A stretch of DNA of 64,000 nt from Bombyx mori (GCF_030269925.1 NC_085116.1:13950001-14014000), one strand, 5' to 3'. Counted from the first letter of the stretch, positions 19,672-30,950 are shown. Numbers and translations are program-made. The notes: generated by a model not told the origin, from the sequence alone.

Positions 19672-19914
19672 AATGTAAATATAAAAATGTATTGCCGTTC
19701 GTTAGTCTCGCTAAAACACGAGAACGGCTGGACCGATTTGGCTAATTTTGGTCTTGAATTATTTGTGGAGGTCCAGAGAAGGTTTAAAAGGTAAATAAAT
19801 ACCTAACATGCTCGGAATTTTTTCGAAATTTTAAGTTTATGTTATATATACATCAAGTTTAGGTCTTTTATTTATCGATTGAGGCACTACGAAGTCTGCC
19901 GGGTCAGCTAGTAG
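19672..19914 (+). repeat. Interspersed repeat, family C
   Basis: It starts with 'TTCGTTAGTCTCGCTAAAAC', has 'GGCTGGACCGATTTGGCTAA', and ends 'GCACTACGAAGTCTGCCGGG' then TCAGCTAGTA. Four copies are in the window (also 20860-21151, 46082-46367 and 62820-63112 reversed). This copy lacks the middle ~50 bp that the others share. There is no coding capacity; class is undetermined. Confidence 0.75.
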
Positions 19915-20203
19915 AATGTAAATTTTATCGTTTGAAATAAATAACTCTTGCTCGGTATGCGTTAATGATGATGTTCGGTAGCGACAAGAAACCCGAATAA
20001 GAATTTGTTCTAAAATATTCTACACTCCCATCGGGAATGTTAAAAAATCTCTAAGTTTTTTCTATGTAGTACTCTTAATTGTGACGGTCTTTTAAGTTTA
20101 TGTAGTTTTTTGGTTTAACGATTTTTATTTTGACGGTGAATTAAACAATTTCCATTTGAAAAATTTAAAAGGGCAGCGTTAAGCTATTGCTTTTACATTT
20201 CAC

Positions 20204-20450
20204 TTTTTTTTTATTGCTTAGATGGGTGAACGAGCTCACAGCCCAGTTTTAAGTGGTTACTGGAGTCCATAGACATCTATAACGTAAAATTAAATGTGCC
20301 ACTTACCTTGAGATATAAGTTCTGTTTCAAGTATAGTTACAACGGCTGCCCCACCCTTTAAGCCGAAACGCATTACTGCTTCACGGCAGAAATAGGCAGG
20401 GTGGTGGTACCTACCCGCGCGGACTCACAAAAGGTCCTTCCACCAGTAAT
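20204..20450 (-). mobile_element. Bm1 SINE body
   Basis: Near-complete body, with poly(A) reading as T-run at 20204. Confidence 0.9.
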
Positions 20451-20859
20451 AGTTTATTTGTTCTATTAGTCTACCTCAACAAGCAAAGGCTTCATAGTGC
20501 AGACAGCCAAGTATTTTAAAAGTGGCCTTAAATGTAATGAGCGTGAAAAACCTAGTTTTGTAGATAACATAGTAATAGTGAAGAAAATTAAATCAATGCG
20601 CCCATGATGCACCTTGTTTGTTGCGCTCAAAACGAAAATAGCGGAGTTGACAAATTAATATGACGGTAAAATAGTACTCAGTTGAATGTGAGTGATATTG
20701 ACGTCATTCGTTTTTTTTTTTCTGATACTTAGCTCATGCTTTTTTCCTGGTTCTGAGTTTTCACGATTTCAAAAACAATTTTGTTGAGCTAGTGAATAAA
20801 ATTAAATGAATAAATCTTGAAAAGCTTTTTTTTAAAGGTACTTAGCGGAGTACACTTAT

Positions 20860-21151
20860 CTATAAATATAAAAATGAATTGCTGTTCGTTAGTCTCGCTA
20901 AAACTCGAGAACGGCTGGACCGATTTGGCTAATTTTGGTCTTGAATTATTTTTGGAAGTTCAGAGAAGGTTTAAAAGGTAGATAAATATGAGAATGCTCG
21001 GAATTGAATAAAAATAACAATTTTTGTTTTTCCTTTGATGTGTCCTTCGTCGGACGGATTCTTTTTGTTTGTTTTAAGTTTATTTTATAGAAAAGTTTAG
21101 GTCTTTTATTTATCGAATGAGGCACTACGAAGTCTGCCGGGTCAGCTAGTA
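20860..21151 (+). repeat. Interspersed repeat, family C
   Basis: A full-size copy (~290 bp) with the middle segment containing 'TGTCCTTCGTCGGACGGATT'. Ends as the other copies. Confidence 0.78.
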
Positions 21152-22130
21152 CCTTTATTATAATATCAATTAGCTATCAAGTTTTTATTTTTTAGTTCCT
21201 CCAATATTGACGGAATTATACAAAATTCATTCTGAATAAATTTTTATAAATAAAAAAAAAGAAAAAAAAAGCTGAACAATTCAAAATATAGTGGCGTATT
21301 AGTAATCGATTTTGACCATGTTTCTAAAGATCCTTGCCCCATTACATCATTGCAGTATTAATGTGCCAAATAAACCGTATTTTGTATGTGAAAATCTAAA
21401 TTTATAAATGAGGTGGTGGCCTTTTATTTGACTTATATAAATGTTTTAGCTAGACGCCAATGACTCGTAGCGCTAAATATAATTTTATTAGCACATACCG
21501 ACGCTCATCATTTCAATTCGAACGCCGATATGATATTATAGTGTCGCAGAAGTACTACGCAGGAGATTTCTCCAAACGACATCTCCCAGAAACGCTTTGT
21601 TAGTTACTTACTAAGTAGATTCTTGTTTTGAGAGTGTCGATTTCATAGATACCTGAAACAATCGACAGATAAATAAGTAACGTTCAAAATGTATCGTGTT
21701 ATTTTAATAATAATAATAATAATAACTGGAGATAAATCAAGCACGGTCATCCGGCACCAAATTGCAATTCCCTGTGTTATGGATACCAGGGACTGATATT
21801 GAAACAGTTATATTTTGACATGACAACGTCTTATAGCTCGATGGAGCAGGCTGCACGCACGAAAAAACATGACTCATGCGGCGTTACCTCGCTCTGAGGC
21901 GTTCCATTTAAGGCTTGAAGTGCAAAAAAATATTGACATAATTGTATTTATGCGTACAAATAAATGTAACTTGATCAATTCAATAGTGATTTCCATTTAC
22001 CTCCTTCATTATATCCATACAAAATATCTATCAAACAAATAAAATTAAAATTTTCTTTTGAAAAATGAAACCATTCGATCAGTATTTTCTTATGAAGTTG
22101 TCGCGTTCAACTATCGTCAGTAAACCAACT
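21152..22130. other. Spacer with a (TAA)n microsatellite
   Basis: A short TAA repeat lies at about 21703-21725. Otherwise nothing was recognised. Confidence 0.4.
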
Positions 22131-22345
22131 TTACAGACAACCGATTTTTTTTATGAATACATATGTAAAGAAAAACCTTTACAAGCACCCAGACAAAGAG
22201 CAAACAAACCTGTCCATCACACGAATGTTTATCCGATGTGGGAATCGAACCCACGACCCTCGGCGCAAATCAGCGCTATAACTACACCACTGTCAGAAAG
22301 TACTTTAACATTAAGTTCCATGTTTTGTTTGTGGATATCTGTTTT
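22131..22345 (-). mobile_element. tRNA-derived SINE (not Bm1)
   Basis: On the minus strand it shows an A-box-like GTGGTGTAGTTATAGC and a B-box-like GTGGGTTCGATTCCCAC, in tRNA order and spacing, followed by the tRNA-unrelated part with a GTCTGGGTGCTTG motif common in moth SINEs. The 5' and 3' acceptor strands do not pair, so it is a SINE head and not a tRNA gene. The 107-codon open frame across it on the + strand is not a gene. Confidence 0.65.
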
Positions 22346-22743
22346 TTTTAAACAATCGATGGAAATTAAAAACTTGTATTTGTATTAACCTAACGACGCT
22401 TAATCTAACACCCACGAATACACACACAAACACAAAAAAAATCGTTTTCTCAATTTCACTTAACCATGAGTGTTGTATTCACATATTATTATGTTTAATT
22501 TAGAAGGAATATACTTAACTTAAATGCGCATCTGCCGCTTTTCAAGGATATTTTAATAGCTTCAGACCTTTAAACTCTGGCTTTAAGCACGTTTGTAAAC
22601 GACAATGTTTCGCTTCGTTTTTCGATAAAATGTATCATAAAACTTTATTTGCGATAAAAAGGAGCAATGAGTTACTTTTAAGTCCACATGTTTCGATAAA
22701 TGGCATGTTTTGTTTGTCTTTAATCTTCTTCTCTTGTTATTTT

Positions 22744-22945
22744 GAAGATGGGTTTTGCCGGGCTCCATTGTGGAGTTTTTATCGGTCTACCCGATATTAA
22801 GTGATCACCGTTGCTCTTGAACATCAGCAGTACCAGAGTCAAAGCCAAACCGTTGCCTACTCCTGAGGAATCTTCACAAATCTCGTGAAGAAGGGCACTT
22901 AATAGCGCTCGCGAAACACCGTGGAGGGGAAACTTATTCAAGAAT
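22744..22945 (-). mobile_element. CR1/Jockey-like LINE 3' end remnant
   Basis: On the minus strand it reads CCCTCCACGGTGTTTCGCGA, then GCGCTATT, and later GGCAACGGTTTGGCTTTG. This is the diverged equivalent of the RT C-terminus and 3' UTR at 47090-47240. Coding frame is broken. Confidence 0.55.
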
Positions 22946-22949
22946 TAGG

Positions 22950-23083
22950 TTTTATTTTTTTTATTGCTTAGATGAGTGGACGAGCTCACAGGCCATCTGG
23001 TGTTAAGTGGTTACTGGAGCCCATAGACATCTACAATGTAAATGCGCCACCCACCTTGAGATATAAGTTCTAAGGTCTCAGTA
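22950..23083 (-). mobile_element. Bm1 SINE, 5'-truncated
   Basis: Only the last ~130 bp of the body remain, cut at CTAAGGTCTCAGTA. It was inserted directly next to the LINE remnant ending at 22945. Confidence 0.85.
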
Positions 23084-23935
23084 GGTGATACATATCAAAA
23101 AAATATCGTTGGAAAAGAGCGAATTAGTTCTAGATATGGTATGTATGAACTCTGCTCCGATGGAGCGTACGGTTTAAAACCAAAAAAGAGTCGTATCTCT
23201 CCGTTGATACAGAGGTTCCAAGCGATCCGATTAATAACAATCGCCAGCAATTAAAAACGTGAATTGATTATGCTGATATTAAACACGTGCTTAACAGCTG
23301 TTCACAAACTAGTTCCAAGATGAAGAAATAATACTGTGAGGCAAAACTCAAGCCTGCTAAATGAACAGATTTGCGTAATTACTACCTAATGGAGCATTGT
23401 GAATCTAAGTTAGAAAGTATTGTCATACTGCCTATTTCAGGTGGTTGGCGGCATCAGGTGGATTTCGATCCATTAATCTGAAGGCAATAGAATCCAATGA
23501 TAGTCCAACCAGGAATTCTTTCTGCCATTTACATAACACAAGAACCAATTTACTGTAATACTAGATAAATTTATTATTGAAACAACTGATATTTTTTTTG
23601 CACCAGCTTCATAATTATTAGTAAGTAACGCCAACAACCAATGTCACGTCGTCAGGATTCGAATCCTGGATATGCAAGACATCATTTTACCCATAAATGC
23701 ACTACGCTTAAAAATATCACTTCCAGTATTGCGAATATCAACTATTGAATTTGTAGTAGTTAAATATAAAGAAAAGCATGATTTTAATAGGAAACTGAAC
23801 TAAAAATTGAAATGTATTTTTTTATATTCTGATTGTGCTGGTAATGGTAATACAAAATGTAATAAAATTACTGTATTGCTACAGGTCCTTCTTCAAATTA
23901 ATCTAACGTTTGGAAGTCAATGAAAACCAACACAC
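23084..23935. other. Spacer with a tRNA-like B-box fragment
   Basis: GGATTCGAATCCTGG near 23660 resembles a polymerase-III B-box, but no partner A-box or tail could be defined. Nothing else was recognised. Confidence 0.35.
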
Positions 23936-24092
23936 TGAGCTGGTCGTGACACCGGATCGGGGTGGAGGTTTCTGCGAAACACTGCTCTTGCTAGGGTCAG
24001 TGTTTGCAATTCTCTCAGGATGAGCCCGTGAGCTCACCTACCGTCCGTGAGTAGTTGAAATAACCCCATAGGCTACCAAATAATAGGTAAGG
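23936..24092 (+). mobile_element. Jockey-like LINE 3' UTR remnant
   Basis: It contains 'CTGCTCTTGCTAGGGTCAGT' and 'GAGCCCGTGAGCTCACCTAC' and ends at an A-rich stretch. Diverged, non-coding copy of the LINE family of 41263-42535. Confidence 0.65.
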
Positions 24093-24535
24093 AAAGTTGG
24101 GAATATTACGTTACAAAGCCAAATAAATACAGGTCAAACTAATAAAAGCTTTTTAAAAATACATTCATTCGAAAATTCATAAAAATAAACCAGAGAATAA
24201 AGAGTGTCTATAATAATAAGAGACACGTCCAAGATTCTGATGGACTCTGAAACAGAAGACGGATGACACAAAACACGTCCGAACAGTGATCGTGACGACG
24301 TCCACTGACCTAAATACAGAAATATCAGCTAATTAACGTGTAAACTAGTATATCGGTGAGCATTCCTCTCGTGCAATGTCTTCAATTATTTCGAGACAGT
24401 CATTCGCCGAACCTGTGACGTATCTACATACTATATTTAAACTCATAGGTTTGAATTACACGTGTACAGTTATTTTAAGGGTTTTTACGGTTGCACTGTT
24501 GCTTTAGATTGTGAAATTTCATCACACGTATGTTT

Positions 24536-24712
24536 TTTTTTATGATTGAGTGTTTACTGGTAGCCCGGAGGCCTTTCCAGTTTCACAAGGACAGGTGGGC
24601 AAGCAAAGGCTCAGCCAGAAGGGGGCGGGATTTGCTAACAGCTACCCGTGTGCCTCCAAGGGAGACCTAACAACTCAAAAGTAGCTGCTTCGCGAATCAG
24701 ATCGCGTATGTT
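24536..24712 (-). repeat. Interspersed repeat, family L
   Basis: It shares 'GGCCTTTCCAGTTTCAC', 'GGCTCAGCCAG' and 'GGAGACCTAACAACTCAA' with 26207-26373, including the T-run at its left end (a poly(A) tail if read on the minus strand). It is probably a retroelement 3' end. Family not recognised. Confidence 0.65.
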
Positions 24713-25206
24713 ACGGATGCCACAAATACACGCAAAACAACGAATAAAGGCTAAGCATACCCAAGATCATCAAAATATAAAAATCCTTAACAAAGATAGT
24801 GATTTAATGCAGTAGTGATTAAAGTCATTAGATACTAAGCATATAAAAGACTTTTAATCAACATTGAAAGACAAAAAACAGTTTATCAACAGAAACGGAA
24901 TGTTTCTTTAAAACATTGCTTGATCAAAAAAACCCTTGAATTAAACTCAAACCATTCGACGGCAGTTCTCGGTCAGTGTCATCTAAATTATCCTCGAAAG
25001 TTCGCACCAGCGTTGGACTTATTAAATTAATGCTCGACATTAATGTCAAATGTACCATTCGTGGAATGCGGAATGTTGCTTCGTAATTGTCATTATAAGT
25101 TAAAGAGCTTCTGTTCAGCTTAAAGTGAGCTTAAGTCATAAGGTGCGGGTTGTCGCAATTAAACAACAGATAATCATCTGTGATCTACAAAGAATAAGTA
25201 ATGTAC
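24713..25206. other. Spacer, nothing recognised
   Basis: No supported feature. Confidence 0.35.
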
Positions 25207-25450
25207 TTACTGGTGGTAGGACGACTTGTAAGTCCGCATGGATAGGTACCACCACCTTGTCTATTTCTGCCGTGAAGCAATGCGTTTCGGTTTGAAGGGC
25301 GGGGCAGTCGTTGTACTGTTAAAAGTGAAACCTTCAACTCATGTCTCAAGGTAGATGGCGGCATTTACGTTGTAGATGTCTATGGGCTCCGGTAACCACT
25401 TAACATTAGATGGGCCGTGAGCTCGTCTACCCATCTAAGCAATAAAAAAA
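25207..25450 (+). mobile_element. Bm1 SINE body
   Basis: Full body and tail. Several substitutions, including loss of 'AGTA' in the GAAGCAGTAATGCG block. Confidence 0.88.
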
Positions 25451-26206
25451 ATGGCCTCCCACACTATGACCAATAAAAAAGTTTAAAAACGAAATAAATA
25501 AAAAATCATTTAAAAATCAAGTTTTTTTTTTATTTATTTTATTACTGGAAGCAAGTCAGTTGCTTTTTTAATTAATCTGACCGAATTGCTCATTTAGATC
25601 AATACTACGAAGTCACTTATTAAGACATAGCCAATTGCTCGACCAGGGTCGTTGTACAGTTTTATTCGTGATGTCAGGAGTTTGAAAGTACTCCAAGGAT
25701 TATGATCTTAACCAAATAGGGAGACAAATTTTCAAGCATTTTCAATGATAATCAAAAACCGACTTTAAGATATGATACAAATATCCAATAGACGATGTAA
25801 AGTCTCTTGTGTATTGTACCAAACAAAGCCCTTAGTGTACGCAACATGTGTGTCGTAACGAGATTTAGGGTCGGTCACTGGTGTAACTATAATGGCGACG
25901 TATGAAAGTTGTATGACACATGCGGAAAACTCGTGTGACATATGAATGTGCTTTATGGTGTAGCGGGACGTATTTAAATATACTGGTTCATGTTTTGTAA
26001 AGGACTACTTTTGGTACTTTTGTTTCTCGACATTAGAGGCAAGGAAAAATGTAATTGGTTCTAATGCTTTTGCTGTATGGTGTCTAGAGGTGGTAGTCTA
26101 GATATGACCTAGAGTAACACAAGCAAATCTTTTTCAGTTCCGAATTGAAGAGTAGGACAGCCATTATACACAATACAATTGTGACATCAACGCCACGTCG
26201 ACTATT
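25451..26206. other. Spacer, nothing recognised
   Basis: No supported feature. Confidence 0.35.
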
Positions 26207-26373
26207 TTTTTATGAATGAGTGATTACCGGTGTCCCGGAGACCTTTCCAGTTTCACCAGGACGGGTGGGCGAGCAAGGCTCAGCCAGGAGGGATGGGATT
26301 TAGCCCGAGCGCCTCCAAAGGAGACCTAACAACTCAAGAGCAGCTGCCTCGCGAATGAATCTTACCATGTCGA
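26207..26373 (-). repeat. Interspersed repeat, family L
   Basis: Second copy of the repeat at 24536-24712, in the same orientation and 1.7 kb away, about 80% alike by eye. Confidence 0.65.
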
Positions 26374-26377
26374 CTAC

Positions 26378-26432
26378 ATTCATGTTGTGATGTCTATAGG
26401 CCGTGGGCTCTTCCATTGATCTAGCAAATAAA
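26378..26432 (+). mobile_element. Bm1-like tail remnant
   Basis: GATGTCTATAGGCCGTGGGC followed by a CATTGATCTAGCAAATAAAA end looks like a degenerate Bm1 3' end. Confidence 0.4.
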
Positions 26433-27206
26433 ATGTATATTTTATAAATATATATGCAATCATCTTTATAAAGCCAATTGGAGACTGGAAATTATCTGGT
26501 TTTAGATTAGACAGTTATTACAAGCAACTTCCACCTCATGTTCAAGTTGGGAGGTGGCTTTAAATTTTTTGCGTCTCTTAGGTCCGGCAACCTCTTAAAA
26601 CACACCGAATATTTATACTAATTCAAGGAAGCAACCCTCATTTATATCAATACGCAAAAAAAGTTTATTTTGTAGCAATAATAAACGATTCTATGAACGT
26701 TTCTGTATATAAAGTACCAATTTCATCAAATTTGCGAAAATAGCACGATTTGAAATTGCACATTGATGATGGCTCTAAACAAAATACATCAAACAACAAA
26801 TTCGAAGAACCATATTGTATATTCATAAATTTCATACACATTATAGAATTTATTTTTCTTGGATACACTCGTTTGTTTGATTTGAAAGGTGACCTGGAGG
26901 CCTTCAGGAAGAGAGGAATTGTATGTTTAAAAAACTATAATTCGTTTAGGAGCATAAAAATTACAAAAAATAATATGTGGCTCTGAAGATCGGATCGCAG
27001 AATTTCATTGACGTCAAAATTCTGACAGTATAGAAATTACGATGACTAACATCGCCGGGAAACACTTGAAATCGTTTGTACCTCGTAAAATACGGTTATC
27101 TTATCGAAAGGATTTGCTATACACATTAGAGCTTTTGAATAGTTTAGAATGGTGCAGTTAAAACCCTCTGTGCCGATTCTATTGACGTAAAAAATTGGCG
27201 TAAAAT
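26433..27206. other. Spacer, nothing recognised
   Basis: Overlapping frames at 26665-26868 and 26750-26986 lie on opposite strands and neither has a signature. Confidence 0.35.
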
Positions 27207-27290
27207 CATCATCATCATAATCAGCCTATAGCAGTCCACTGCTGGACATAGGCCTCTCCAATTGTACGATCCTTGGTTTCTCTCATCGAG
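27207..27290 (-). mobile_element. RTE-type LINE 3' tail
   Basis: ATCATCATCATCATAATCAG, then CCTATAGCAGTCCACTGCTG, then GACATAGGCCTCTCC is the well-known moth RTE 3' end in reverse, complete with the GATGATG-type tail. About 80 bp remain. Confidence 0.75.
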
Positions 27291-27976
27291 CTCTTGCCAG
27301 TCACCAAAATAAAATAAAAAATGTACAATAGGGATGTTGCGATTCAACGGTGTTTCCTGGAGGTTGGCAGCGCCGTTTAAGCTAACCGATTCAGCGTCCA
27401 GTGGCGGCACAATTGCGAGGAGATATGCGATCCACGCGAAACGCGTCACATTACCAGACAATGTTAAGATCATTACCGCTTTAGTGTAGCAGCTTTGCTC
27501 TAGATTTTCGACTGCCGATTCGTTCCCCGGATTTGTGGAGTGTTCAGCTGACCGCCATTAGCACGTACCGCCACAGATCCACGATTCGGAGTTCAGTCTA
27601 GTGTTTTTTTTGGACGGTAAACAGTAGTTTTTCGGATTGTCCACATTCCTCCGTACAATTTTCACGTATATAATTACATAATTCTATAAGGAATGAGTCA
27701 ATTGACGTAACAAATCCGCCGGTCCGTGCATACGCTACTGTGTAGCACGTTTATTATGCTCGTATCTGATTACGTCGACGAGAATAACTTGACGGTCGTG
27801 TGGGCGTAACGCATCATTTTCATTCATGGTTTTTGTCGCTGTTTTTTTTTTTTTTTTCGTAGGCAAGTTGCGAATTGCAAATTGTATCGGTATTTATTTT
27901 ATGCAATACACGCAAATATGCGATTACGTGTTCCTCATTTAATCTATACGATATTGTGAATGTGAAAGTTTGGATG
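27291..27976. other. Spacer, nothing certain
   Basis: TTCAGTC near 27592 resembles an arthropod initiator in a relatively G+C-richer stretch, but no gene is attached that I can see. Confidence 0.3.
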
Positions 27977-27997
27977 TTTCCATTTAAATACAGCTTA

Positions 27998-28427
27998 CTA
28001 GGTGAAATCTATATATTAATACGTGAAGCAAAAACTTTGTATCCCTTTTGACGAAAATTGCGCGGACGGAGGAGTATGAAATTTTCCACGCTTATAGAGA
28101 ATATAGAGAAGAAATGCACAACGCTAAATTTTTTTTAAAATAATGCATAAAAGATACATTAAATCAATAAAGAAAACATTACACACACTAGATACCATGT
28201 ATTTGACGCACACACGCATGCATACTATTTATTGTCAAACTTTTGTTCTTGGCGTCTATTGTCAAATTGAGAATAGATTAAATATTGTTTGCCTTTGTTA
28301 ATATTTTTTATAGTGTAGTCTTGGCGACATTTGTGATTATAGAAGTATAAAATACAATCATAATAGTGTACAAACTTACAATTCCAATTAATTATAGTCG
28401 AATTTCGACTACTGCAGGACCTCTAGT
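27998..28427 (+). repeat. Interspersed repeat, family J, flanked by direct repeats
   Basis: It carries 'GTGAAGCAAAAACTTTGTAT', 'GGAGTATGAAATTTTCCACG', 'CTATTTATTGTCAAAC' and 'ATTATAGTCGAATTTCGACT' in that order. The same blocks run in reverse at 56790-57215. The segment is bounded by CATTTAAATACAGCTTA at 27981-27997 and ATTTAAATACAGCTTA at 28431-28446. Confidence 0.7.
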
Positions 28428-28666
28428 TTCATTTAAATACAGCTTATACCTGGATGATTATAAAATAGCATACTTTTTATCATGGTAAATGTCCCGAGCA
28501 TCACCGGGTATATCTGTTATGATACGTAGAACAGTGTTTTACGATGTTACGTATTTTTTCTTATCAATGCTTCTAAAAATTGACTGGTAACTTATAGACC
28601 AGAGAGTGATATTTGGAACGTGTAAAATAACGTAATGATAATAACAAAAAATAAAAATAAATTTTT

Positions 28667-29040
28667 TTGGAGTTTACTCCTTTAGAATCGATTTACATAT
28701 ATAGGCCCGGGGTATGAAAATTATGGGGACCAAAATCGTACTAGCATGTCACACGAAATGCGTTATGCGCCTGATTGCGCATGTCACACGAAATGCGTTA
28801 TCGCAGGTGACGCCGGGCTGCTGCGCCGGCAGTCCGCCACAAAGCCTCGTACTGATCGCGCGTTTCTCTCATTATTGTATTTTCATATATTTGTTAGTCG
28901 TTTGTTTTGTGTCTCGTTAATTTGTTAATAATCTGTAGTGTATCGTGTTGTCGTAATATAGAACTATTTCTCGTATTGTTTCGTTTAATTTTTTATATCC
29001 AGTAAACTCCAGTCGTGCGTCGGAGCGGACACACACACTT
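28667..29040 (+). repeat. Family G unit, tandem copy 1
   Basis: It starts with TTGGAGTTTACTCC (a small hairpin) after a T-run, contains a 35-bp direct duplication (28745-28779 and 28780 on, CATGTCACACGAAATGCGTT), a G+C-rich 'GACGCCGGGCTGCTGCGCCG' block, and ends GTCGGAGCGGACACACACAC. It is followed at once by a second unit at a period of 385 bp. The 60- and 68-codon frames within it are identical between copies only because the DNA is. Confidence 0.8.
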
Positions 29041-29051
29041 TTTGGAGTTTA

Positions 29052-29423
29052 TTGGAGTTTACTCCTTTAGAATCGATTTACATATATAGGCCCGGGGTAT
29101 GAAAATTATGGGGACCAAAATCGTACTAGCATGTCACACGAAATGCGTTATGCGCCTGATTGCGCATGTCACACGAAATGCGTTATCGCAGGTGACGCCG
29201 GGCTGCTGCGCCGGCAGTCCGCCACAAAGCCTCGTACTGATCGCGCGTTTCTCTCATTATTGTATTTTCATATATTTGTTAGTCGTTTGTTTTGTGTCTC
29301 GTTAATTTGTTAATAATCTGTAGTGTATCGTGTTGTCGTAATATAGAACTATTTCTCGTATTGTTTCGTTTAATTTTTTATATCCAGTAAACTCCAGTCG
29401 TGCGTCGGAGCGGACACACACAC
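29052..29423 (+). repeat. Family G unit, tandem copy 2
   Basis: Apparently identical to the preceding unit. A partial start (TTTGGAGTTTAT) sits in the junction. Its 3' end runs into the T-run of a reverse Bm1. Confidence 0.8.
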
Positions 29424-29715
29424 TTTTTTTTATTGCTTAGAGGGGTGGACGATCTCACAGCCCACCTACCTGGTGTTAAGTAAGTTCTAAGGTCTCAGTA
29501 TAGTTACAACGGCTGCCCCCCACCCTTCAAGCCGAAACGCATTACTGCTTCACGGCAGAAATAGGCGGGGTGGTGGTACCTACCCGTGAACATTTGCTAA
29601 CATTTGTTAAGTATGTATTTCATTAGAAAAACTGGTACCCGCCTGCGGGATTCGAACACCGTTGCATCGATAGATACGAATGCACCGGACGCCTTATCCT
29701 TTAGGCCACGACGAC
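29424..29715 (-). mobile_element. Bm1 SINE with tRNA-like head, middle deleted
   Basis: On the minus strand it starts GTCGTCGTGGCCTAAAGGAT (A-box region) with a B-box-like GGTGTTCGAATCCCGC, then jumps from the head into 'ACGGGTAGGTACCACC' of the body. The segment between (present at 48317-48717) is missing. A second loss removes part of the 3' body around GGTGTTAAGTAAGTTC. Confidence 0.9.
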
Positions 29716-29782
29716 TTCAAATGTTGTTATGTCATTATGTTAAATCATGAATTAGTTAATCGTTAGTAGTAGTAGACTTTTT

Positions 29783-30063
29783 GAAGTGAAACTTCTTTAT
29801 CGGCGTTGGAAAAAAATTTACCGTCACATTTTTCGGTTACGCGTCACATTTTTCCGTTACGCGCCATCTTTTTTGTATTCATGTCTATGATAATAAAATC
29901 CTTTTGTTTAAACTTTATCTAATTTAACTTTTTTGTATTCATGTCTATGATAATAAAATCCTTTTGTTTAAACTTTATCTAATTTAACTTTATTTAACCA
30001 ATTTCTAGAAAGTTGCATGTAGATCATTTTTCGAAAAATAAGGCCATAAAGAAGTTTCACTTC
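29783..30063. mobile_element. MITE with 18-bp perfect terminal inverted repeats
   Basis: GAAGTGAAACTTCTTTAT at 29783-29800 is matched by its exact complement at 30046-30063. Inside are a 20-bp near-tandem pair (29822-29861) and a perfect 60-bp tandem duplication (29868-29927 and 29928-29987). There is no coding capacity. Superfamily is unclear because I cannot identify a convincing target duplication. Confidence 0.82.
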
Positions 30064-30430
30064 TTACGTGTGTACACTAGTACACGCACACATTTTTTTT
30101 TTTTAATAACTAACAAACGTTAGCAGTTCCGAAGGCACGAATTTTCCTAGCTGATTTGACAATTACAAATATTAAAACATATTTTTCTTTTCTTTTAAAA
30201 CAACACACTTTAGGAATGCTCCAAAGAAACTCAAATCCGACATTGCCCACTCTAATCACAGCAATAAACTTTGAGATATTACCCGTGACGGTACATCTTC
30301 GATATTTTACGGTGTATTCATGTCCGTCATAAATAAATGAACGTTGGAGCCGTATTACGCAAACTGATGACGCAACAACAAATCGATGCGGTCAATGTCG
30401 TGGGTCCGTTTATATATGCATATAATACAA

Positions 30431-30742
30431 ACCAGCCAGCTTTGCTCGGCTTTTTTTTTTATAACGCCATCTTGTTGTGTCTTTAAAGCAGTAAAAATAG
30501 TATTATTATTCGCCAATAGATGTCGAGTCATTAAGTTGATTACCGATAAAGTTGATTATTGAAAACACGAATAAAACAACGTTTTCTGAAAATAAATCGT
30601 AGCTAGATCGATTTATCGCCCCCCAAATTCCCTGTATACTAAATTTTATGAAAATCGTTGGAGCCGTTTCCGAGATTCAGATTATATATAATAATATATA
30701 TATACAAGAATTGCTCGTTTAAAGGTATAATAAGATACACAA
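30431..30742 (-). repeat. Interspersed repeat, family E
   Basis: Reverse copy of 3805-4092. It is longer at its 5' side, including a GCCGAGCAAAGCTGGCTGG end when read on the minus strand. Confidence 0.75.
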
Positions 30743-30810
30743 TGATACATTCCGAGGTGGAAATCTCAATAGTATTATTGCCACTAGGAATACGACTCTA
30801 CCGCACAATT

Positions 30811-30950
30811 CAGTGTGCTTAGTGCGAGTTTTGTATGGTGTTGGAAAAGCGCCCTTAGCGACAAACGTAGGGGCGCTGTTCCAATTCCATACAAATTTGA
30901 GTTAACTTTTACGCGATCGAGAAGTTAAGAAACTCGCACTAAGCACACTG
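30811..30950. mobile_element. 140-bp MITE with 21-bp perfect inverted repeats
   Basis: CAGTGTGCTTAGTGCGAGTT plus T at 30811-30831 is the exact complement of 30930-30950. The centre holds a GGGGCGCTGTTCCAATTCC block. No target duplication is obvious (flanks AATT and ACCG). Confidence 0.82.

Noticed and set aside
22240..22310. Possible tRNA gene
   Set aside because: D- and T-arm-like sequences are present, but the acceptor strands do not pair and the sequence continues as a SINE body.
22065..22388. 107-codon open frame on the + strand
   Set aside because: It crosses a tRNA-derived SINE in antisense, which explains the open frame and the PMWESNPRPS peptide often seen in such translations.
28714..29313. 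Paired 68- and 60-codon frames repeated in both family G units
   Set aside because: Their identity follows from the DNA duplication. They overlap each other in different phases and the third copy at 54102 breaks them.
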